Shown here: piece by piece, positions 33,953-42,739 of the stretch | How positions within the stretch are numbered: position 1 is the first letter of the stretch | Layout of the letters: the number at the start of each line of letters is the position of its first letter | From: Caballeronia udeis | Lineage (GTDB): Bacteria > Pseudomonadota > Gammaproteobacteria > Burkholderiales > Burkholderiaceae | DNA: 64,000 nt | Assembly (NCBI RefSeq): GCF_001544555.2 | Contig: NZ_FCOK02000039.1 | Coordinates: 1-64,000, forward strand | Reading direction: 5' to 3' | Translations under genes and position numbers: made by a program | Notes under the pieces: model-generated | The model's database searches: none | Told to the model about the DNA's origin: nothing | Seen by the model: only the letters and a program-made list of their open reading frames with translations

Positions 33953-34852
33953 ATGCGCATTTCCTTGCAGCAAATCGAAACCTTTTACTGGGTTGCGCGA
34001 CTGGGCGGATTTCACGCGGCTGCGCGTCACCAGCATCTCACGCAGCCCACAATCTCGGCGCGCATCCAGGAGTTCGAGGAACACCTCGGCGTGCGGCTCT
34101 TCGAGCGCGGCCGGAGTCGCTCCGAGCTCACGCTGGCGGGCCGCGAAGCACTCGCCAACGCAGAGAAAATGCTCAAGCTCGCCGACAATCTCGAACGAAT
34201 CGGCAAAAGCCGCGACCCCATGCAAGGGCTGCTGCGGCTTGGCGCGAACGAGTCCATCGCTCAGGCAGGTCTGGCGGACTTGCTCACGCATATGAAGACG
34301 CGCTACCCGCAGATGAAAATCGAACTCACCATCGATGTCGGCGTGACGCTCGGCCGCAAGCTAGGCGCTCGCGAAATCGACGTCGCAATACTGAACGATT
34401 CCACCGATGCTCCGTATGTGGTGGAGACGGCCATCGGACATACCGACCTCCACTGGGTTGCGTCGCCGCAACTCGTGCCTAACCCCATCGCCACGCCTCG
34501 CGCCCTTGAGTCTGTTCCCATCATCACCGTCTCCCAGCCGTCGTCGAACCATTCGCTCGTAATGAACTGGTTCCGCAACGCGGGTTGTACGCCGGAAAAC
34601 ATCAGCTCATGCAATTCCCTGTCTACCATGTTGCGGCTTGTGGCGGCGGGACATGCGGCGGCGGTGCTGTCTCCCGCGATCATGCGCTCCGACATCGAGG
34701 GTGGGCTGATTCATGTGCTCAACACCGAACGGCCCATCACCCAGCAAGCCTTTTTCGTGGCCTACCAGGAAGAGCGTCATGGAGGGATGGACGCCATCGT
34801 AGAACTCGTGAAAGATGTGCTCACGCGCAGCCGCTTACTGATTCCCGATTGA
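33953..34852 (+). CDS. LysR family transcriptional regulator
   Basis: 299 aa, the usual LysR length. The N-terminal winged helix reads QQIETFYWVARLGGFHAAAR, then HLTQPTISARIQEFEEHLGVRLFERGR. The C-terminal co-inducer domain carries LRLGANESIAQAGLADLL. It is divergent from the porin/MFS/deacetylase group, which it probably controls through the dyad at 33919. The inducer is unknown, most likely the substrate or product of that group. Confidence 0.92.
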   Translation: MRISLQQIETFYWVARLGGFHAAARHQHLTQPTISARIQEFEEHLGVRLFERGRSRSELTLAGREALANAEKMLKLADNLERIGKSRDPMQGLLRLGANESIAQAGLADLLTHMKTRYPQMKIELTIDVGVTLGRKLGAREIDVAILNDSTDAPYVVETAIGHTDLHWVASPQLVPNPIATPRALESVPIITVSQPSSNHSLVMNWFRNAGCTPENISSCNSLSTMLRLVAAGHAAAVLSPAIMRSDIEGGLIHVLNTERPITQQAFFVAYQEERHGGMDAIVELVKDVLTRSRLLIPD

Positions 34853-34903
34853 CCGCCGCGGCGCGCTATCCTGCGCATCTTGCGCACGAAGCAAACGAAG
34901 GAT

Positions 34904-35995
34904 TCATGCGGCCAAGGAATGCTCCCGCTCGATGACGCGCTGTCCGGTTTGCGCATCGAACAGATGGATCGCCTCCGGCCGCGGCGAGATGCGCAAGGTC
35001 TCGCCCGGGCGAGCCAGAACACGTTCTCGAAACTCGCAGACAAGCTCGTCCGTGCCCCGGCGAACGTTGACCTGGGTGGCCGATCCGGTTGTTTCGACCA
35101 CCACAACCTCGGTTGGCGTGCCGTTCTCCGTAGCGGAGAAATGCTCGGGCCGGATGCCAAGGATCACAGGCCGCGGGCACTCCACGGCGAGCCGGCGCCC
35201 AAAGGGCACCGTGAAGCCGCTCGCGGAACTGAACACCGTCCCTTGCTCGCCGTCGACGAGGTCACCCTCGATGAAGTTCATGGCCGGGGAGCCGATGAAG
35301 CCCGCGACGAACACGTTGCGCGGCTGGTCGTAGACGTCGAGCGGTGCGCCTACTTGCTCGACTACACCGTCGCGCATCACGACGATCTTGTCGGCGAGCG
35401 TCATTGCTTCGACCTGGTCGTGCGTGACATAGATGGTCGTGGTGTGCAGACGCTGGTGCAACTGCTTTATCTCGGTGCGCATGGCGACGCGCAGCTTGGC
35501 GTCCAGATTCGACAGGGGTTCGTCGAACAGGAAGACTTGCGGATCCCGCACAATCGCGCGCCCCATTGCGACGCGCTGGCGCTGGCCGCCGGAAAGCTGG
35601 CGGGGATAGCGCTCAAGAAGCGGGCCCAGCGCCAGGATCTCGGCGGCGCGCCGTACCCGCTGCTCGATTTCGGCCTTCCGCACGTTGCTGATTGTGAGCG
35701 AGAAGCCCATGTTCTCCCCCACGGTCATATGCGGGTAGAGCGCATAGTTTTGAAACACCATCGCCATGTCGCGGTCCTTCGGCGACAGGTCATTGACCAC
35801 TCGTCCCGACACGCGGATCTCGCCCGAGCTGATGGTCTCGAGACCCGCGATCATGCGCAGCAGTGTGGACTTGCCACATCCCGACGGTCCCACCAGCACG
35901 GCAAACTCGCCGTCGGCGACATCCACGTTGATGCCGTGAATGACGGCGTGGGACCCGTACGACTTTCGAACATTCTTGATGCTGAGGTCTGTCAA
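34904..35995 (-). CDS. Sugar-type ABC transporter ATPase (MalK/UgpC-like)
   Basis: 363 aa. Walker [11 protein letters not shown]-loop [14 protein letters not shown], signature [14 protein letters not shown], Walker [17 protein letters not shown], switch His in [10 protein letters not shown], followed by a C-terminal OB/TOBE regulatory domain of about 120 residues as in MalK/UgpC. It is the last gene of the minus-strand operon beginning with the D-aminoacylase and energises the permeases at 39024-40858, even though two enzyme genes separate them. AT-hydrolysing subunit, inner-membrane associated. Confidence 0.93.
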   Translation of the reverse strand: MTDLSIKNVRKSYGSHAVIHGINVDVADGEFAVLVGPSGCGKSTLLRMIAGLETISSGEIRVSGRVVNDLSPKDRDMAMVFQNYALYPHMTVGENMGFSLTISNVRKAEIEQRVRRAAEILALGPLLERYPRQLSGGQRQRVAMGRAIVRDPQVFLFDEPLSNLDAKLRVAMRTEIKQLHQRLHTTTIYVTHDQVEAMTLADKIVVMRDGVVEQVGAPLDVYDQPRNVFVAGFIGSPAMNFIEGDLVDGEQGTVFSSASGFTVPFGRRLAVECPRPVILGIRPEHFSATENGTPTEVVVVETTGSATQVNVRRGTDELVCEFRERVLARPGETLRISPRPEAIHLFDAQTGQRVIEREHSLAA

Positions 35996-36044
35996 GGCGA
36001 TGACTCCGGAAAATATGCGGGTGGTGAATGCGCGGCCCTGGGGC

Positions 36045-36815
36045 TCACGGCATCAGCAGACCGCCGTTGATCTCGACCACTTGGCCGGTCACATAGCCGC
36101 TCAATTGATCGGAGCACAGGAACAGGAATGTCCCGACGCAGTCCTCCGGATCGCCGATGCGGCCCATCGGGATCTGCGTGGCGGTGGCCTTGAGCTGTTC
36201 CTGTGACGTCACCCGGTCCTGCATGTCGGTCGTGATGACACCGGGCGAGACGACGTTCACCCTGATGCCGTCGCGCGCATGCTCTTTCGCAATCGAGCGT
36301 GAGAACGTGGACACAAACGCCTTGGCGCCGGCGTAGACTGCGGACCCTGCGCCACCGCCGGTCCGCCCCGCGACCGAGCTGACGTTGATGATGTTGCCGC
36401 CGCTATTCTGCTTGCGAAACTGCCGGACGGCCGCGCGGCATGCGCTGAATACCGGCCGCACATTGATTGCCATATGACGCTCGAAGAGCTCGTCGGGAAA
36501 GTCTGGGAGACTCACCCGGGAGATCTGGTCTCCAGCGTTGTTGATCAGCACGTCAAGCCGCCCGAAGGCCGCGACGGTCTCCTGGATCAGCCGGTCTGCG
36601 GCGCCCGGCTCGGCAAGATCAGCCTGGACGATGCGGGCGCTGCCGCCGTGTTCTTCAATATAGGCGGCGACCGCTTCGGCCTGTGCCTGGCCGCTGCGGT
36701 AATGAACTATCACTTTCGCGCCCTGCGCGCCAAGGCCTTTGGCCACCGCCGTGCCGATGCCACGGCTGGCGCCGGTCACGAGGCACGCCTTGCCCGCGAT
36801 TTCGTTCAGAGTCAT
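36045..36815 (-). CDS. SDR family oxidoreductase
   Basis: 256 aa from the ATG at 36815, chosen for the GGAG nine bases upstream. [14 protein letters not shown] (cofactor), [15 protein letters not shown] (Ser) and [11 protein letters not shown] (YxxxK) are all present; the end reads [15 protein letters not shown], like 3-oxoacyl-reductase-type SDRs. It lies 46 bases after the alpha/beta hydrolase gene and 49 bases before the ATPase gene in the same operon. Substrate unknown; possibly the carbon skeleton left after deacylation. Confidence 0.9.
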   Translation of the reverse strand: MTLNEIAGKACLVTGASRGIGTAVAKGLGAQGAKVIVHYRSGQAQAEAVAAYIEEHGGSARIVQADLAEPGAADRLIQETVAAFGRLDVLINNAGDQISRVSLPDFPDELFERHMAINVRPVFSACRAAVRQFRKQNSGGNIINVSSVAGRTGGGAGSAVYAGAKAFVSTFSRSIAKEHARDGIRVNVVSPGVITTDMQDRVTSQEQLKATATQIPMGRIGDPEDCVGTFLFLCSDQLSGYVTGQVVEINGGLLMP

Positions 36816-36861
36816 GCGAGTTATCTCCATTGTTGGATGCTGGTTGCGGCCGGTGGCCGGT

Positions 36862-37623
36862 TCATGGGCGCGCGGCCAGCAGGAAGGGCAGCGCGACCTC
36901 ATGGAACGCGTCCGCTTGTTCGATCTGAGGCGTATGACCGGCATCCTCGATGATCGCCAGCGCAGCGCCCGGGATACGCTCACGCATCAGCTCTCCGTGC
37001 TCGGGAGTGCGCGCGCGATCGTGCCGTCCCTGGACGATCAGCGTCGGCACCCTGATGCCCGAAAGCTGCCCGAGCGTGTCGTTCACGGCATTGGAGCGGG
37101 CTGCTTCGATAGCCGCGACAGGCGTGGCTCCGAGTGCAATGCTGCGGAATCTGGCTAGCTCCGCGTCGGACGGAGGATGCAGAAAGAAGCCGTTGACGAC
37201 CGGGGTTATCGCGGCTTCATCCCAGGGCGCGGCCTCCATGGCGTCGGCTTTCGCAAGCGCCGCTGCAGGGTCTGCGGTCGTTGCACCGGTTGCGACGAGC
37301 AACAGGCGCCCGACGCGCTCCGGGTAGCGGAGCACGAAGTGTTGGGCCACGACGCCTCCCATGGATCCGCCGACCAGCGTGATTCGTGCGATGCCGCGCG
37401 CATCGAGCAAACGCGCGAGCGAGTTCGCAAGGCCGGTCATGGTGTACGGTCCGCTCTCGTCCGCCGATGCACCGAAGCCCGGCAGGTCTGGCGCCACGCA
37501 GCGAATACCGGCTGCCGCGAGCCGGCCGGCGGTCGGCTTCCAATACACCGACGACTGGCAGAACCCGTGCAGGAAAACCGCCGGGGGATTTGCGCCGTCG
37601 TGCTCCAGCGTGAAATAGCTCAT
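36862..37623 (-). CDS. Alpha/beta hydrolase
   Basis: 253 aa. Oxyanion motif VFLHGFCQSSVYWKP, nucleophile elbow LVGGSMGGVVAQ (Ser), acid in VQGRHDRARTP and catalytic His in EDAGHTPQIEQ. Resembles MhpC/lactonase/haloperoxidase-type hydrolases. The start at 37623 overlaps the stop of the binding-protein gene (ATGA), so it is coupled to the transporter and presumably cleaves the imported compound or a derivative. No signal peptide. Confidence 0.9.
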   Translation of the reverse strand: MSYFTLEHDGANPPAVFLHGFCQSSVYWKPTAGRLAAAGIRCVAPDLPGFGASADESGPYTMTGLANSLARLLDARGIARITLVGGSMGGVVAQHFVLRYPERVGRLLLVATGATTADPAAALAKADAMEAAPWDEAAITPVVNGFFLHPPSDAELARFRSIALGATPVAAIEAARSNAVNDTLGQLSGIRVPTLIVQGRHDRARTPEHGELMRERIPGAALAIIEDAGHTPQIEQADAFHEVALPFLLAARP

Positions 37624-38975
37624 CAGCTTGCCTCTTTCTTCAGTTGCTGCGCTTTTTGGGCCGACGCGGTAAGTGCCGCGAGGGGCGTGGTCTGGCGCAT
37701 CAACACTGCCTGGATCTGCTGCTGCGTGAAGCGATCCCATTCGCTATACCAGGTGGTGCTGATGTTCTCCCGCGTCCGGGCATGCGCCATCTGCTGCTGG
37801 AAAATGGCTGGCTCGTAGCCGAGTTGTTTCTGCGAGGCTGCGATTTGCGGGTCCGTGTCGAGCGCCTTGAACGGATAGCCGACGCCATACTTCAGGTACC
37901 AGGTCTCTGCAGACGAGTACTGCCCGTGGGCGTCCTTGCCGCCAAGAAAATACATCAGACGCCAGGCTGCGTCGCGGGACTTCGTCTGGGAACTCATGCC
38001 ATACAAGCGCGCCCATCCCATCGGACCCTGGCCGGCATCCTTGAGCCCGGGGAATCTCGTCATGTGGATCTTGCCGGCGCGCTTGCTGTACTGCGAATTG
38101 TTCGAGCGCGGAAAGACGTTGCCGACATTGGACGTGAAGATGCCCTGTCCGCTCAGGAACGTGTCGCGCACTTGGGTATCGTCGAGCTCAAGGCCGCGCG
38201 GGTCCAGGATCTGCGAGCCATGCATTGCGTCGAGCATCCATTCGAGGACACTCAACGCGGTCTTGTCCTCATTGGGGAACACTGGATCCATGGCGGGATT
38301 AAACATGTGCCCGCCGGAGGCGAATACCATGGACCAGAACTCGCTCAGCCCGTCCACGTTCGTCTTGTAGCCCTTGAGTATCGGGTACTGGGCGATGCCG
38401 GCCTTCTTCACCTCCAGCGCTGCGGTCTTCAACTGGTCGAGCGTGACCGGTGCTTCTTTCACGCCGGCTTTGTCGAGTGCCGCGCGGTCGTAGATGTAGA
38501 CGTAGATGTCACCATAGTAGGGCGTTCCGTACTGCTTGCCCTTGTAGAAGAGCGCTTCGCGGTCGAATGGGAAGATGTCCTTATTCAACGCGTCGAGCCC
38601 GGGCAGGCCGTCGACGGGCTGTAACCAGCCGGCGTCGACCCACGCGCCGAGGTCCGTGTCGCGCACGTAGAACGCATCCGGCTGGGAGCCGGCATTGAAG
38701 AGCGCGATCATTTTCTCGTTGTACAGCTGCATGTCCAGTGGCGTGTAATTCACCTTGATGCTGGGGTTCTCGGCCATGAACTGCTTGAGCCGCTGTTCAA
38801 CCACCTGAGGCTCGAAGGCCCAGCCCGCAAACTGAACGGCAACGTCGGCCGCGCGTGCGGAAGACATCAGCCCGAGGTTGCCGACGGTGGCGCCGGCGCC
38901 GGCGCCGGCAAGCGCAGACAGCGTCAGGAATCTGCGGCGGGACATCGGACTATAAAGATCGTCATTGGGCGGCAT
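37623..38975 (-). CDS. Family 1 ABC binding protein with Tat signal
   Basis: 450 aa from the ATG at 38975, which has a perfect AGGAGG six bases upstream. The N-terminus carries a twin-arginine signal (SRRRFLTLSALAG, cleavage near ARA/AD), unusual for binding proteins and implying folding before export. The mature part is a family 1 extracellular solute-binding protein (MPPNDDL leader, then VQFAGWAFEPQVVEQRLKQF, GKQYGTPYYGDIYVYIYDR). It should capture a sugar-like or amino-sugar ligand for the permeases encoded just upstream in the operon. Confidence 0.9.
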   Translation of the reverse strand: MPPNDDLYSPMSRRRFLTLSALAGAGAGATVGNLGLMSSARAADVAVQFAGWAFEPQVVEQRLKQFMAENPSIKVNYTPLDMQLYNEKMIALFNAGSQPDAFYVRDTDLGAWVDAGWLQPVDGLPGLDALNKDIFPFDREALFYKGKQYGTPYYGDIYVYIYDRAALDKAGVKEAPVTLDQLKTAALEVKKAGIAQYPILKGYKTNVDGLSEFWSMVFASGGHMFNPAMDPVFPNEDKTALSVLEWMLDAMHGSQILDPRGLELDDTQVRDTFLSGQGIFTSNVGNVFPRSNNSQYSKRAGKIHMTRFPGLKDAGQGPMGWARLYGMSSQTKSRDAAWRLMYFLGGKDAHGQYSSAETWYLKYGVGYPFKALDTDPQIAASQKQLGYEPAIFQQQMAHARTRENISTTWYSEWDRFTQQQIQAVLMRQTTPLAALTASAQKAQQLKKEAS

Positions 38976-39023
38976 CGCGGTCCTCCTTGAGGCCATGAGA
39001 TTGCGCTAAACGGTTGGTCATGA

Positions 39024-39923
39024 TCAGTCCTTCACGGCACCACTGGTGAGGCCCTGAACAATCAGGCGCTGGAACAGGAACGCCAGCGCCAGGGGCGGGA
39101 TGATCGCAAGCACGCCGCCCGTTGCCATCAGCGTGCGTTGGGTCGTCACGTCGGTGGCAAATCCTGCGACAACCACGGGCAAGGTCTTCGAGGCGGTCGT
39201 GCTGGTCAGGATCACGGCAAACAGGTAGTCGTTCCAGGCGGTCATGAAAGCGAACATCGCCGCGGAGACAAGTCCGGGCATTGCAACGGGCAGCAGCACC
39301 TTGACGAGCATCTGCAGCCAGCTGCAACCGTCCATGAACGCCGCCTCCTCAAGTGAGCGCGGGATAGTCTGGAAGTAGTTCTTCAGCAGCCAGATCGTGA
39401 ACGGGAGCGTGAAGGTCACGTAGGTTGTGATCAGCGCGGACAGATGGTCCAGCATGCCGAGGTTCTTGAGCGTCAGATACAGCGGCACGATGAGCGCAAT
39501 GCCCGGGACCATGCGCGAGCCGAGATAGACACCGAGAAGCGCGTTTTGCCCGCGAAAGCGCAGGCGCGCGAGGCTATAGCCAGCCAGCGTGCCGAGCACG
39601 AGGTTGACCACAGCAGTGCCCAGCGCGGCGAGCAGCGAGTTCACCATGCCCGGAAGCATTTCCTCCGCGGCGCGGCCACCCACCAGTGCGCTCGCTCCCG
39701 AAGGATGGAAAAACGTCCGATAGTGCTCGAGCGTCGGATGGTGGGGAATCCACTGCGTGGGTACCGTAAGGGCGTCGCGTTCGTGCATGAAGCTTGTCAG
39801 CAGCAGCCAGCAGAACGGCGCCAGGATGTAGACCGCGACGGCAATGCCGGCGAGCGCCAGGAATGCGGTGCGGCGCGAGCGGTGACCGGCGGGCGTGAAA
39901 AAACGGATGGGCAAGGTACTCAT
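39024..39923 (-). CDS. Carbohydrate ABC transporter permease (MalG type)
   Basis: 299 aa from the ATG at 39923. Six membrane helices and the EAA loop RSLEEAAFMDGCSWLQMLVKVLLPVAMPGL typical of MalG/UgpE-type permeases (quoted here in part: EEAAFMDGCS then VLLPVAMPG). Its start overlaps the stop of the partner permease by four bases (ATGA). Together they form the membrane channel of the importer. Confidence 0.92.
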   Translation of the reverse strand: MSTLPIRFFTPAGHRSRRTAFLALAGIAVAVYILAPFCWLLLTSFMHERDALTVPTQWIPHHPTLEHYRTFFHPSGASALVGGRAAEEMLPGMVNSLLAALGTAVVNLVLGTLAGYSLARLRFRGQNALLGVYLGSRMVPGIALIVPLYLTLKNLGMLDHLSALITTYVTFTLPFTIWLLKNYFQTIPRSLEEAAFMDGCSWLQMLVKVLLPVAMPGLVSAAMFAFMTAWNDYLFAVILTSTTASKTLPVVVAGFATDVTTQRTLMATGGVLAIIPPLALAFLFQRLIVQGLTSGAVKD

Positions 39924-40858
39924 GCTTCGATGTCTCCGCGTCCGTAGAGCACCCGGAAATAGGCCAGCGCGAGCGCGAGCGTAATCAGGCTGACCAGCCA
40001 CGCGTATGCGTTGCCATGGCCAAAATCGAGGTTGCTGAACGTGGTCAGGTAGGTCTGCCAGGTGAGAGTGGTGGTGGCCGTGCCGGGGCCTCCCGCAGTG
40101 AGCACGTAGATCACGTCGAATGCGCGAAGCGCCGACATCGTCTGCAGGATCAGCACGACAAGCAGCGACTGCGAAAGCCAGGGCAGGGTGATGTATCGAA
40201 AGAGCTGGGACTTGCTCGCGCCATCCATGCGGGCCGCCTCGTAAAGTTCTGCGGGAATGCGTTGCAGCGCGGAGAGCAGCAGGATGACGGCAAGTGGCAA
40301 CAGGCTCCAGACTTCGGAGAATACGAGCGCGAGCAGGGCGGACGTGGGCGATGACAGCCAGCCCCGGTACTGGTCGAGCAAGCCAAGGCTCACAAGCAGG
40401 CCGTTGAGCGCGCCTACCTTGGCGTCGTAGATCCATTGCCACATCAGGCCGTTCACCACGGGCGGAATGGCCCACGGCAGCAGGACCAGCGTGCGCACCA
40501 GCGCCCGCCCGGGAAACTCGCGGTTGAGCAGCAGGGCAATCAGAATGCCGAGCACCACCACCAGCATGACGACGAGCACCGTGTACTCGACGGTGATCCA
40601 CAGCGAAGTCCAGAACTCGGGTGACTGGAGTATGTCCACATAGTTCGATATCCCGACGAATTTGAACGCATGGGGTCTCTGCAGGTTGTAACGGTGCAGG
40701 CTGATCCAGGCAGAGTAGGCAATAGGGAATGCGGACAGCACGCAGATCGCTAGCAGCGCCGGCGTATTGAGCAGCCAGGCAAAGGCCCGGCGATCGTAAC
40801 CGACACAGTTGCTGCGCTGGCTGGGTTCTGCGGCTGGTATCGACAATGAAGGTCTCAT
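39920..40858 (-). CDS. Carbohydrate ABC transporter permease (MalF/UgpA type)
   Basis: 312 aa from the ATG at 40858. Six predicted membrane helices, N-terminal AWLLNTPALLAICVLSAFPI, central LLPWAIPPVVNGLMWQWIYD and the EAA loop ELYEAARMDGASKSQLFRY then ITLPWLS. First permease gene of the importer; start overlaps the D-aminoacylase stop by four bases, and its own stop overlaps the next permease start, so translation is chained. Confidence 0.92.
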   Translation of the reverse strand: MRPSLSIPAAEPSQRSNCVGYDRRAFAWLLNTPALLAICVLSAFPIAYSAWISLHRYNLQRPHAFKFVGISNYVDILQSPEFWTSLWITVEYTVLVVMLVVVLGILIALLLNREFPGRALVRTLVLLPWAIPPVVNGLMWQWIYDAKVGALNGLLVSLGLLDQYRGWLSSPTSALLALVFSEVWSLLPLAVILLLSALQRIPAELYEAARMDGASKSQLFRYITLPWLSQSLLVVLILQTMSALRAFDVIYVLTAGGPGTATTTLTWQTYLTTFSNLDFGHGNAYAWLVSLITLALALAYFRVLYGRGDIEA

Positions 40859-42318
40859 GAGCGGCTCCCCAGGCGCAGGAACTTGCCGGCGCGCTCGCCG
40901 GTGGCGCCTCGCGCTTCGTAAGTCATCGTGCCGCCCACCATCACGTTTTCTATACCGTCGGCGAGCAGTGTCGGCTGCGCGTAGGTGGCGCGGTCGATCA
41001 CGAGATCCGGATCGAACACGACCAGATCCGCGTGCTTGCCCACGGCGATCTCGCCACGGTCGAGCAGATTGAAGCGGCGCGCGGACAGGCCGGTCATGCG
41101 GTGCACGGCCTCTTCCAGCGGAAACAGGGCGAGTTCGCGTGCGTAATGCCCTAGCACGCGCGGAAAGGTGCCCCACAGGCGTGGGTGCGGATGACGGTCG
41201 TGCGGCAGGCCGTCGGAGCCGATCATCGTCGCCTCGTACTGCAGGACGCGGCGCACGTCGTCCTCGCGCATCTGGAAGTAGCTCGCGCCGCCCGGCTGCA
41301 GGCGCTCGCAAGCCTCCCTCTGGCTGCAGTTCCACTCGCGCGCGATGTCGGCGAGCAAGCGCCCGCTCATCGCGGGATAGGGCTCGGACCACGTCACCAT
41401 GACCTCGATGACCTCGTCCACCAGGTCGGGGCGCAGCACGGTCGAGCCGGCGATATAAGGGTAGGCGTCCAGGCCGATCGGCTGGCCATGCCGAGCGGCG
41501 TTTATGTGGGCCAGCGTCTCGACCGAGCGGCCCCAGTTGAGCGGTCCCGCGCACTTGTGATGCGAAATCACAAGCGGTAGCCCGGCATTACGCGCGGCAG
41601 TGAATGCTTCGTCGAGCGAAGCGATCACGTCCTTGGCTTCATCGCGTATGTGGGCGGTATAGACGCCCCCTGCTTCGGCCGCGATGCGCGCGAGCAGCGT
41701 CACCTCGGCCGTGTCCGAGGCCGCGTTGGTGTCATAAAAGAGCCCGCTGCTGAAGCCGGTCGCGCCCGCGGCCATCGCTTCGCGCATGAGATCGGCCATC
41801 TTTGCCTGCTCCGCGGACGTCGCGGCGCGGTAAGGGTCGTCCATTGTCGCGACACGCAAGGTCGAATGTCCGACGAGCGCCGCCACGTTGACGGCCGGCC
41901 TCGCGGCATCGACGGCTTGGGCGTACGCCCGCATCGTCGGATAGACATGCTTGCCCGAACCGCCCAGGAGAGTCAGCGGCGCCGGCACGTCCGGATGCAC
42001 GAGCGGTGCGAGGCTGATGCCGCAATTGCCCACCACGACCGTGGTCACGCCCTGGCTCACCTTGGGCAGCATGGCTGGCGATGACAGCACACTTTGGTCG
42101 TCATGCGTGTGCACGTCGATGAATCCCGGGGCGACTATTCTCCCGGCTGCATCGATCGATGTCGCCCCACGCAACCCGAGATCCGCGCCGATTTCGCTGA
42201 TGCGCCCGTTTTCCACGCGAACGTCGGCGAGAAACCGCGACGATCCGGTGCCGTCGACCACTTGTCCGCCCTGCAGCAGCCAATGCGCAGGCTTTTGCGC
42301 GTGCCGGGTGTCGGTCAT
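40855..42318 (-). CDS. N-acyl-D-amino-acid deacylase (amidohydrolase superfamily)
   Basis: 487 aa. Amidohydrolase features in order: IVAPGFIDVHTHDDQS (HxH metal site), GNCGISLAPL, ALVGHSTLR, SSGLFYDTNAASDT, VYTAHIRDEAKD, LVISHHKCAGP (metal His) and MIGSDGLPHDRHPHPRLWGTF, which is the D-aminoacylase C-terminal signature. Hydrolyses N-acyl-D-amino acids to the D-amino acid and a fatty or acetic acid. First gene of a seven-gene minus-strand operon with a sugar-type ABC importer, so the imported substrate may be an acylated D-amino compound. A HexR-like operator lies 40 bases upstream. Confidence 0.9.
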   Translation of the reverse strand: MTDTRHAQKPAHWLLQGGQVVDGTGSSRFLADVRVENGRISEIGADLGLRGATSIDAAGRIVAPGFIDVHTHDDQSVLSSPAMLPKVSQGVTTVVVGNCGISLAPLVHPDVPAPLTLLGGSGKHVYPTMRAYAQAVDAARPAVNVAALVGHSTLRVATMDDPYRAATSAEQAKMADLMREAMAAGATGFSSGLFYDTNAASDTAEVTLLARIAAEAGGVYTAHIRDEAKDVIASLDEAFTAARNAGLPLVISHHKCAGPLNWGRSVETLAHINAARHGQPIGLDAYPYIAGSTVLRPDLVDEVIEVMVTWSEPYPAMSGRLLADIAREWNCSQREACERLQPGGASYFQMREDDVRRVLQYEATMIGSDGLPHDRHPHPRLWGTFPRVLGHYARELALFPLEEAVHRMTGLSARRFNLLDRGEIAVGKHADLVVFDPDLVIDRATYAQPTLLADGIENVMVGGTMTYEARGATGERAGKFLRLGSRS

Positions 42319-42358
42319 GGCCGTGACTCCTCGAAGACTGACATCGATTGATCTGATA

Positions 42359-42373
42359 TGTAATTAAATTTCA
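42359..42373 (+). promoter_or_regulatory. HexR/RpiR-like operator 1
   Basis: TGTAATTAAATTTCA, a near-palindrome (6 of 7 pairs) that matches the consensus TGTAATTAAATTACA reported for HexR, an RpiR-family repressor, at 14 of 15 positions. It lies about 40 bases upstream of the D-aminoacylase start and the adjacent gene encodes an RpiR-family protein. Confidence 0.65.
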
Positions 42374-42575
42374 CTACCAAAGCTAAGCTTTTGCCTGGAG
42401 TTCGTCAAAAAATAAACACGTCTCTTGCGACATTCTTCCGTTTCATTCGCGGTACAGGTTACAGATACGCTACAAAACAAGGGATAAAGTGAAAAGTCTC
42501 TGCTCTTATTCTTAATGAAACACCTTTTTTAATGTACGGATACGGGGCGGCGTAATTGCGTTGACAACTTTTTCG

Positions 42576-42590
42576 TGTAACAAAATTTCA
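42576..42590 (+). promoter_or_regulatory. HexR/RpiR-like operator 2
   Basis: TGTAACAAAATTTCA, 13 of 15 positions identical to operator 1 and in the same orientation, 217 bases further upstream of the operon. The TGTAA and TTTCA ends are conserved exactly; the centre differs. Confidence 0.55.
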
Positions 42591-42646
42591 TGTCTAAGCG
42601 TAAAACGTCGATTGTTCGATGTCAAAAGGAAAAAATAAATTTTGAC

Positions 42647-42694
42647 GGGCGAGGGGCGAGGGGCGAGGGGCGAGGGGCGAGGGGCGAGGGGCGG
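42647..42694. repeat. Tandem GGGCGAG heptamer repeat
   Basis: Six perfect GGGCGAG units (42647-42688) plus a partial seventh, immediately before the 3-prime end of the RpiR-type gene. A simple G-rich array of this kind can change copy number by slippage and could form G-quadruplex structure on one strand. Confidence 0.9.
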
Positions 42695-42739
42695 GGACGG
42701 CGGGTCACACGCCGTGCCTTGGTTCACATGTCTTATTTC

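Larger units (their letters stand above)
42319..42739. promoter_or_regulatory. Operon leader with two RpiR-type sites and a tandem repeat
   Basis: 421 bases between the D-aminoacylase start (minus) and the end of the RpiR-type gene (minus). It is much more AT-rich than its surroundings and contains operator-like sites at 42359 and 42576 and a heptamer repeat at 42647. The promoter of the seven-gene operon must lie here. Confidence 0.6.

Noticed and set aside
34880-36070. A long open frame opposite the ABC ATPase gene
   Set aside because: The minus strand has all Walker and signature motifs; the plus frame is a His/Arg-rich shadow.
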